A DNA stretch of 38,194 bases, taken from positions 1-38,194 of the forward strand of contig DATKKJ010000081.1 in NCBI GenBank assembly GCA_035543055.1, written 5' to 3'. Positions 33,377 to 38,194 of the stretch are shown here, piece after piece. The position numbers and the translations under genes were made by a program. A model generated the notes under the pieces. That model saw only the letters and a list, made by a program, of their open reading frames with translations, ran no database searches and was not told where the DNA came from. Position 1 is the first letter of the stretch, and each line of letters begins with the position of its first letter. This DNA comes from Terriglobales bacterium. GTDB lineage: Bacteria > Acidobacteriota > Terriglobia > Terriglobales > Acidobacteriaceae.

Positions 33377-34555
33377 CCCCCGCATCCTTCTCACCTCGTT
33401 CACCGTCATCACTCCGCTGCGCAGAAGGATCTCCTGGATCTCGGCCTCTTCGCGTTCGTTGCGGACCTCGGTGTCGGTGAAGACGAACTCCAGGTCGTGC
33501 CAGCCGAGCTTCTTGCCGATGGCGTCGCGCGTGAGGTGCTCGGCCAGCAGGCGCGCAGTGGGCACGATGGCCTGGCGGAAGGCGAGCTCCGAGAGTTCGC
33601 CGGCGGTAGAGCGGTTGACGTCGTGCTCCAAGCCGAGGAAGAACGGCGGAATATCGAAGGCGTCGGCGATGACGCGCAGCAGGAACTCCTGCCAGGAGAG
33701 GCGCAGGTCGGCGTCGGTGCCGCCGCCGAAGCGCAGCACCTCCGGCTTGTGCTCCACCGACAGGATGGGCACGCGGCCCGTGCCCTCGATCTCGTCCTGC
33801 CACCAGCGGATGAGCCGCTCGTGGTGCGCCGGCGTCAGGTCCTGGAGCCAGAGCGCGTACTGCACCACCGAGTTCGACGCCAGGCGCGCGGCGTAACGGT
33901 GCGCGCCCAGGAAGGCGTTGATGGTCTCGAACGCGACCTCCAGCCGCCCCAGCCCGAAGGGCGTGTGGGTGCGCGGGTTCAGCCGGATGTAGATGAGCTC
34001 GTCGTCGTTGAGCACGATCCGCCCCTCGGGCCCGGCGCGGCCGGTGTCCTGGGTGTAACGCGGCGATTCGGGACGCCCGTCCCAGTCGGCGCGCATGCGG
34101 ATGGTGGAGCCGTCCACCGGCCAGAGCGCCAGCGGACGGTCCGGCTCGTCGGTGAGCTGGACCTCGACGGCGCCGAAACCGCCCACGATCACGTCCTCGA
34201 GCACTTGCTCAGCCAGCGAGCGGAAACTGTCGTCGGAGTTGGGAGCGTCGAAGTTGTCGGTGAGCACGCGGATGCGCTCGGCGCCCTCAGGCAGCTCCTC
34301 GAGCGCCCGGCCGTTCTTCGGCTGGATGCGCCAGCGCATCCCGGCCACCCGGTCCTTGATAGTGTTGAGGGCCTTGCGTGCGATGGGCGTCTCGGCGAAT
34401 TTTCGGAGGTTGTAGGGCGTGCACTTGGGCAGCGCGCCCTCGGCGCCCCGTGGCGCGTAGGTGCTCAGGATGGAGGGCAGCGGCAGCGTGCGCCGCTTGG
34501 GCACACTCGCCCCCAGGCGCTTGAGAGCGCTCAACAACGTCTCTTTGATTTTCAT
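33356..34555 (-). CDS. Phage portal protein (HK97-type)
   Basis: Dodecameric portal through which DNA is packaged. 399 residues from the ATG at 34555; a longer upstream reading is encoded by a heptamer hairpin and is rejected. Seen: TPIARKALNTIKDRVAGMRW, LEDVIVGGFGAVEV, LALWPVDGSTIRM, GLGRLEVAFETINAFLGAHRY, GTDADLRLSWQEFLLRVIAD AFDIPPFFLG (two adjacent segments) and a C-terminal EIQEILLRSGVMTVNEVRRM RGLPEI region typical of HK97-family portals (DP and NE(A/V)R motifs). It is separated from terminase by three accessory genes, which is unusual. Confidence 0.88.
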   Translation of the reverse strand: MKIKETLLSALKRLGASVPKRRTLPLPSILSTYAPRGAEGALPKCTPYNLRKFAETPIARKALNTIKDRVAGMRWRIQPKNGRALEELPEGAERIRVLTDNFDAPNSDDSFRSLAEQVLEDVIVGGFGAVEVQLTDEPDRPLALWPVDGSTIRMRADWDGRPESPRYTQDTGRAGPEGRIVLNDDELIYIRLNPRTHTPFGLGRLEVAFETINAFLGAHRYAARLASNSVVQYALWLQDLTPAHHERLIRWWQDEIEGTGRVPILSVEHKPEVLRFGGGTDADLRLSWQEFLLRVIADAFDIPPFFLGLEHDVNRSTAGELSELAFRQAIVPTARLLAEHLTRDAIGKKLGWHDLEFVFTDTEVRNEREEAEIQEILLRSGVMTVNEVRRMRGLPEITM

Positions 34556-34587
34556 AAGGATTCTTTTCCGCGGATGAACGCGGAATC

Positions 34588-34661
34588 TGTGATTTGTGAT
34601 TGGTGATTGGTGATTTGCGATTTGTCTGACGTCCTCCACTCACCAATCACAAATCGCAAAT
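34588..34661. repeat. Heptamer hairpin (TGTGATT type) between DUF3037 and portal genes
   Basis: Left arm 34588-34622: TGTGATT, TGTGATT, GGTGATT, GGTGATT, TGCGATT. Right arm 34641-34661: CACCAAT, CACAAAT, CGCAAAT, complementary to the left. The loop is 18 bases. It ends six bases from the DUF3037 stop. This locus is AT-rich while others are GC-rich; only the 7-bp period and arm complementarity are shared. Confidence 0.9.
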
Positions 34662-34667
34662 CCGGTC

Positions 34668-35468
34668 TTACAATCGCAACTCGGCGCGCACTCCATCGAC
34701 GATGCGGGGCAGGTCGGCCGTCATCGCGGTGGCGATACGCGCCTGTTCCAGCGTCGCTAGCGCGAAGGCCACCTGCTCGTCGCCGCGGTCGAGGTCGTCT
34801 TCGACGATGGCGGTCAGCGAGGCTTTGGCCTGCTCGGCTTTCATTATCCCCGCTTCGATCTGGGGGAAGGAGAAAGCCAGAATCTTGGCCGTCTCCGGCT
34901 CGGTCGCGAGCGAGACGGCGTGGAACATCTTGACCTCGCCGTTGGGCCGGTAGCCGCAGTCGATGCGCAGCGGGTCGCCCCTGTGGGTGTACTGCGCGAC
35001 TGCGATACGGTGGCGCACCAGCCTCCACACACCCGCCTGCTCGAAGGCGTCGCGCATGCGGACGAAGATCGCCTGCCGCGCCGACAGTTCGCGCTTCCCT
35101 GCCGGACGCCGCGTCTCCAGGTACATCTGCGCCAGGTTCTCGATCTCGACCGCCGGGTCCTCCGCCAGCACCGCCTTGGCGGGCGTGAGCTGGATGGCGT
35201 TGGAGAACGAATCCTGCAGCTTGCTGAGCAGCCGCTCGCGGTCGGAGTCGGCAAGCATCGTCCGCAGATCGCTCTCCAGCCCTTCGAGGAGCTCGATATC
35301 GGCCGACGGATCCAGGCACTTCACGCGCCGCCAGTCGTGGGTGATGCGGACATCGGCGGCGCCCTCAGGATCCACCACCGCCACCCCGACATTGACGAAC
35401 TCGTTCTTCACCGCATCGGGCGCGTACCGGATCAGGAAGAACTCGCATTGTTTCAAGTCGTCAGCCAT
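34668..35468 (-). CDS. DUF3037 family protein
   Basis: The 266-residue protein starts KQCEFFLIRYAPDAVKNEFV and NVGVAVVDPEG, the signature of DUF3037. Function is unknown. DUF3037 genes frequently neighbour HipA-like kinase genes, as here. Its ATG lies inside a heptamer repeat unit (35467-35473 region), so the repeat itself provides the start codon. The IVP-type gene stop lies 13 bases before it. Confidence 0.88.
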   Translation of the reverse strand: MADDLKQCEFFLIRYAPDAVKNEFVNVGVAVVDPEGAADVRITHDWRRVKCLDPSADIELLEGLESDLRTMLADSDRERLLSKLQDSFSNAIQLTPAKAVLAEDPAVEIENLAQMYLETRRPAGKRELSARQAIFVRMRDAFEQAGVWRLVRHRIAVAQYTHRGDPLRIDCGYRPNGEVKMFHAVSLATEPETAKILAFSFPQIEAGIMKAEQAKASLTAIVEDDLDRGDEQVAFALATLEQARIATAMTADLPRIVDGVRAELRL

Positions 35469-35488
35469 CAGCCATCAGCCGTCAGGAA
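35460..35488. repeat. Inverted repeat, left copy, of the IVP-gene cassette (heptamers)
   Basis: Four 7-bp units (GTCAGCC, ATCAGCC twice, GTCAGGA) plus one base. The 29 bp are a perfect reverse complement of 35868-35896. It contains the stop codon of the IVP-type gene and the start codon of the DUF3037 gene. Confidence 0.92.
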
Positions 35489-35853
35489 GACGCCGCCACC
35501 GGCTGCTCCAAATACTGGAGAAACCCAGTCAGCATACGCTTGATCTCGACGACTGCCTCATTCATGCGTGCGTAGTCTGTCTCGTTCAGGTAATGCAAGT
35601 CTTTCGCCAACAAGAGCTCGTATTCAAGTTCGCTCGCAGAACCCTTCGCGATCTGCAGGAACCGGCCGAAGTCGCGACGGCTGTCCTTACCCGCCCCCTC
35701 GGCTATGTTCTCGGGAATGGATTGAGCCGCTCGCCGCAGTTGGCTTGTCAGCAAGTATTGCTCCTGTTTCGGGAAGTTTTGTGTCGCCCTGTACACGTCC
35801 AACGTCAGGGCGTGGGATTTCTCCCAAACCTTCAGCTCACGGAAATTTCTCAC
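35482..35853 (-). CDS. Four-helix-bundle protein, 23S rRNA intervening-sequence (IVP/S23) type
   Basis: The 123-residue protein has the family pattern NFRELKVWEKSHALTLDVYR, then FPKQEQYLLTSQLRRAAQSI and PENIAEGAG, FGRFLQIAKGSASELEYELL, and a C-terminal helix IKRMLTGFLQYLE. Relatives include proteins encoded in 23S rRNA intervening sequences and the Avd accessory protein of diversity-generating retroelements; they bind nucleic acid or RT. Start is a GTG overlapping the HipA-like stop (GTGA), so it is translationally coupled. The gene is enclosed by perfect 29-bp inverted repeats made of heptamers. No reverse transcriptase is present. Confidence 0.92.
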   Translation of the reverse strand: MRNFRELKVWEKSHALTLDVYRATQNFPKQEQYLLTSQLRRAAQSIPENIAEGAGKDSRRDFGRFLQIAKGSASELEYELLLAKDLHYLNETDYARMNEAVVEIKRMLTGFLQYLEQPVAASS

Positions 35854-36743
35854 TGGATCACCGGCCTTTCCTGACGGCTGATGGCTGATGGCTGACGGCT
35901 CCCTCCCCAGTTCGGGAACGGCGCTCGGGAACTGTCCCGGAACGATTCGATCAGCTCGCGCACCCGCGTACGCCGTTTCAGCAGCATCTCGCACAGGCGC
36001 TCCAGCGCCTCCCAATCCGCTCCGTACCACTCCGGCGGGATGCCTTCCGCGCACTGCCAGAGGGTCTTCTCACCGAACTCCTCGATGCGCTCCAGCCACG
36101 GCTCGAACGACGCCCAGCCACTCACGCCGGCATAGACGGCGTTGCGCATGTACACGCCGCGCAGCGGAGAGTCGGGGAAGGTCCACTCGCCGGCGTTGAA
36201 GCAGTATCCCTGGTCGATAAAGGCCGCGGCATACCGGCGTTCCCGCGACTTGCGCCAGAACGCCGCCTGCCGCCCGTTGGCGTTGCAGGTCCACTTGTCG
36301 AAGGCCAGGACGCCGGCGAAAGCGTCCATGTTCTTCACCCGCTCGAGCAGCTCGTCGGGGATGTAATCGAAGACCTGGCCAGCCAGCGGGTCCACCAGGT
36401 ACCGCGACCCGAACTGCAGCCCGGGCACGCACCGCAGTGATTGCCCCGCGAGTTCGACGCGCAGCTCCGGGGTGTGCTCGATGAGCCATCCGCCGACCTC
36501 AACCACTTCGGGCACGGCGACCGGCAGCCCGATGCATTCCGCCAGTCTGGTTGCGAGCAACTCATTGGCCAGAACCCGCACGTGCTGCGGATTGTTCTGG
36601 AACTTCACGACGTAGTAATTCCCGTCGTCGGCGCGCATCATTTGCGATTGGGCGCCACCGCGCATACGCCGCACGTGTTGGACGGCCGTGACCAACCGCG
36701 CATCGTACGTCCGGCGTGTACATCCGTCTGTGACGCCCGACAC
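35850..36743 (-). CDS. HipA-like kinase domain protein (HipA_2 type)
   Basis: The 297-residue reading begins at a GTG (36743); the true start may be slightly downstream. Seen: MRADDGNYYVVKFQNNPQHV (ATP-site lysine K47), ELLATRLAECIGLPVAVPEV, the catalytic loop FDKWTCNANGRQ (D149, N154, N156), and AAFIDQGYCFN (metal-binding D177). HipA-fold kinases phosphorylate protein targets; this subfamily is paired with DUF3037 but has no established substrate. The last ~15 residues (after NWGG) are encoded by the right inverted repeat of the IVP cassette, so the original C terminus was altered. No HipB-like antitoxin is visible. Confidence 0.85.
   Translation of the reverse strand: MSGVTDGCTRRTYDARLVTAVQHVRRMRGGAQSQMMRADDGNYYVVKFQNNPQHVRVLANELLATRLAECIGLPVAVPEVVEVGGWLIEHTPELRVELAGQSLRCVPGLQFGSRYLVDPLAGQVFDYIPDELLERVKNMDAFAGVLAFDKWTCNANGRQAAFWRKSRERRYAAAFIDQGYCFNAGEWTFPDSPLRGVYMRNAVYAGVSGWASFEPWLERIEEFGEKTLWQCAEGIPPEWYGADWEALERLCEMLLKRRTRVRELIESFRDSSRAPFPNWGGSRQPSAISRQERPVIQ
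35868..35899. repeat. Inverted repeat, right copy, of the IVP-gene cassette (heptamers)
   Basis: TTCC followed by four 7-bp units (TGACGGC, TGATGGC twice, TGACGGC). 35868-35896 is the exact reverse complement of 35460-35488. It lies inside the C-terminal codons of the HipA-like gene and upstream of the IVP-type start. Confidence 0.92.
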
Positions 36744-36754
36744 ACGGGAAAGTC

Positions 36755-36819
36755 AGATCGGGCCATCGGGTCATCGGGCCAGGTGAAGATGACGCGATGG
36801 CTCGATCGCTCGATGGCTC
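36755..36819. repeat. Octamer-type hairpin repeat after terminase gene
   Basis: Left arm with 8-bp units AGATCGGG, CCATCGGG, TCATCGGG (36755-36778); right arm with GATGGCTC, GATCGCTC, GATGGCTC (36796-36819). The arms are complementary. Same architecture as the heptamer elements but with period 8. Ends two bases from the terminase stop. Confidence 0.8.
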
Positions 36820-36821
36820 GA

Positions 36822-38194
36822 TCACCGCAGGGGCAGCGTGGCCAGCTGCAGCCCCGGGCGGTCGTCCACCATCTCCTGGCGGACGGCCAGGGCGATGGCC
36901 ATGGCCAGCACGCAATCGTCATGGGCGCCGCCGGCGGCGGACGAGGTGCCGTCCGGGTGCCGCACGAAGGTCCGGCACTCCTCCAGCAGCGCCCGGCTGG
37001 AGAACAGTTGCGGCGCATCGGTCAGGACGGCGGCGAAGTTGGCCAGCATCGCCGGGCGAGTGACCGCCGAGGTCAGCCAGCCGAGTTGTCCGCCGTGCTC
37101 ATACAGCCGCTCGTACTTGTCGCCGCGGGCCAGGTGGGCCAGCACGGCGTGGCCGTGGTTGTTGCGCTCGACGGCCACCAGCGCGTGGTTGTATTCGTGC
37201 GCCAGAGCCGCCACCCGGGCAGCCAGCTCCTGGGGCGTGAAGTGCCCGCGCAGCTCGGCGCATTGCATCGCGGTCGTGCGCTCGATCACCGCGGCGCAGG
37301 CGTAGTCGCCCTCGCTGCCGCCGCCCGCCGGGTCCACTCCGACGATGTACTGGTGCCCGTTGGCAGGCAGCCAGAGTCTGAGGCGGCCGTTGTCGCGCAC
37401 CTCGTAGGGCTCGCCGCACTCCGCCAGCCGGGCCTCGATCTTCTCCAGGTCGAAGACGCACTCGCCGCTGGCCAGGAAACAGTGGGTATCGTCCTCGGCG
37501 TACTCCTGCGGCGCCAGCCCGCGGAACTCGGACTGCAGGTGGCGGCGGAAGGCGATCTGGCCGAGGGTCAGGCCTTCACGATCGACGAGCTCTCGCTCGT
37601 CGCTTGTAAGGTCAGTTTGCAGGAGGCAGGAGGCAGGGAGCAGTAGACCTCCTCCTGCGTCCTGCCGTCTGCTTCCTGCGTCCTCCGCCGTGTAGGATTC
37701 CTCGAACCACCAGGGGAAGAAGTGCTTCACGTAGCCGGACTCGTCGGCGCGCTGCCACTCTTCGTAGAAGACGCCGCCGGCGCCGCAGGGCGTGGACTCC
37801 AGCACGATCTCCCCGTTGCCGGGGACAGCGGCGCGCAGCGATGCCAGGGTCGCGGCGGCGTCGCGCGGCCAGCGGGCCACCTCGGAACAATGCAGGTTCT
37901 GGATGGTCATGCCCCGGCCGGCGCTGGAGTCGGCCGCCGATTCGATGCGGTACTCCGAGTCCAGCCGGGCAAAGACGATCTGGCCCACGTTGTCGCGCGA
38001 CGTCGCCAGCGCCCCGGTCTGCAACCGCTCCGGCAGGTTCTCCAGGAAGCGGTGCACGATACGGAAGATCTGCTCGGCCGACGCCCGGTCGTGCGCCACC
38101 TGCACGGTCAGCGTGCCCGGCCGGGTGATGGTCGAGATGAAGAAACGCGCGGCCACGTAGGTGGTGACGCCCAGTTGCCGCGCCTTGAGCACGA
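36822..38194 (-). CDS. Phage terminase large subunit, 5' end off window, with in-frame repeat insertion
   Basis: ATP-driven DNA packaging motor and nuclease. The visible 457 codons start inside the ATPase domain at KARQLGVTT (Walker A-like, KxRQxGxTT). HCSEVARWP is the Walker B region and ESTPCG the coupling motif. The nuclease domain begins near VGVDPAGGGSEGDYACAAVI and contains HALVAVERNNHG. Between WWFEESYTAE and LTSDERELVDREGL there are about 25 extra residues (about 170-194 of the visible part), encoded by a two-armed heptamer hairpin at 37620-37689. Frame is preserved. It heads the visible cluster. Confidence 0.88.
   Translation of the reverse strand, partial: VLKARQLGVTTYVAARFFISTITRPGTLTVQVAHDRASAEQIFRIVHRFLENLPERLQTGALATSRDNVGQIVFARLDSEYRIESAADSSAGRGMTIQNLHCSEVARWPRDAAATLASLRAAVPGNGEIVLESTPCGAGGVFYEEWQRADESGYVKHFFPWWFEESYTAEDAGSRRQDAGGGLLLPASCLLQTDLTSDERELVDREGLTLGQIAFRRHLQSEFRGLAPQEYAEDDTHCFLASGECVFDLEKIEARLAECGEPYEVRDNGRLRLWLPANGHQYIVGVDPAGGGSEGDYACAAVIERTTAMQCAELRGHFTPQELAARVAALAHEYNHALVAVERNNHGHAVLAHLARGDKYERLYEHGGQLGWLTSAVTRPAMLANFAAVLTDAPQLFSSRALLEECRTFVRHPDGTSSAAGGAHDDCVLAMAIALAVRQEMVDDRPGLQLATLPLR
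37620..37689. repeat. Heptamer hairpin (CAGG type) in frame inside terminase gene
   Basis: Left arm 37620-37647: CAGGAGG twice, CAGGGAG, CAGTAGA. Right arm 37655-37689: CTGCGTC, CTGCCGT, CTGCTTC, CTGCGTC, CTCCGCC. The arms are complementary in type with a 7-base loop. It belongs to the same sequence group as 24638-24710 at the other end of the cluster. Confidence 0.88.

Noticed and set aside
34556-34639. 28-codon N-terminal extension of the portal protein
   Set aside because: It is encoded by the TGTGATT-type heptamer hairpin and has no ribosome site; the ATG at 34555 is preferred.
35482-35853. Diversity-generating retroelement accessory gene (Avd)
   Set aside because: The protein family is shared with Avd, but no reverse transcriptase, template repeat or variable repeat with adenine-specific differences is visible nearby.
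35854-36054. Upstream extension of the IVP-type reading frame by 67 codons
   Set aside because: This stretch is antisense-free but out of frame with HipA-like codons that are clearly coding; the GTG at 35853 starts right at the conserved NFRELKVW segment.

Overview
The window is GC-rich (roughly 62-65% by eye) bacterial chromosome. Its gene set fits Acidobacteriota (Terriglobia/Koribacter-like): a type II NADH dehydrogenase, a dnaG/rpoD/dnaB neighbourhood, an M2 dipeptidase, and a single-lipoyl 2-oxo-acid dehydrogenase operon that carries lipB. The phylum is an inference from gene content and style; no rRNA is present.

Region 1 (1-13423, minus strand) is housekeeping. It holds alanine racemase (3' end cut by the window edge), NADH dehydrogenase type II, a DUF1376-like protein, replicative helicase DnaB, a roughly 800-bp intergenic region with an intrinsic terminator, sigma-70 RpoD, primase DnaG, MutS2 and a membrane histidine kinase. 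Region 2 (13544-24632) holds hemB (+), a convergent M2 peptidase (-) and then a tightly packed plus-strand operon: lpdA, lipB, E1-alpha, an unrecognised low-GC gene, E1-beta, an EVE protein, an Rsm22-type methyltransferase, and E2. Together these make a 2-oxo-acid (probably pyruvate) dehydrogenase and part of its lipoylation machinery.

Region 3 (24708-38194, minus strand) is a compact phage-type structural cluster. In transcription order it runs: terminase large subunit (5' end off the window), HipA-like kinase, four-helix-bundle (23S rRNA IVP-type) protein, DUF3037 protein, portal, prohead protease, coiled-coil protein, major capsid, connector, small head-tail protein, tail-tube-like protein, hub-like protein, XhlA-like membrane protein, glucosaminidase and a small membrane-associated protein. 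No tape measure, integrase or replication gene is visible. Two small plus-strand membrane genes lie among them.

The most striking signal is a dense population of structured repeats. About a dozen loci are built from tandem degenerate 7-bp units, usually as two complementary arms that would fold into a hairpin. Each locus has its own heptamer, but the 7-bp period is kept. Many sit within about 20 bp after stop codons. Others are inserted in frame inside dnaG, the prohead protease and the terminase. One pair forms perfect 29-bp inverted repeats around the IVP-type gene. Two further families occur: a paired REP-like element of about 70 bp (three copies, one of them an in-frame 69-bp insertion in E1-alpha) and long palindromes beginning TCATCC. 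This heptad-hairpin system, with the IVP cassette it encloses, is the best candidate for an undescribed system here.
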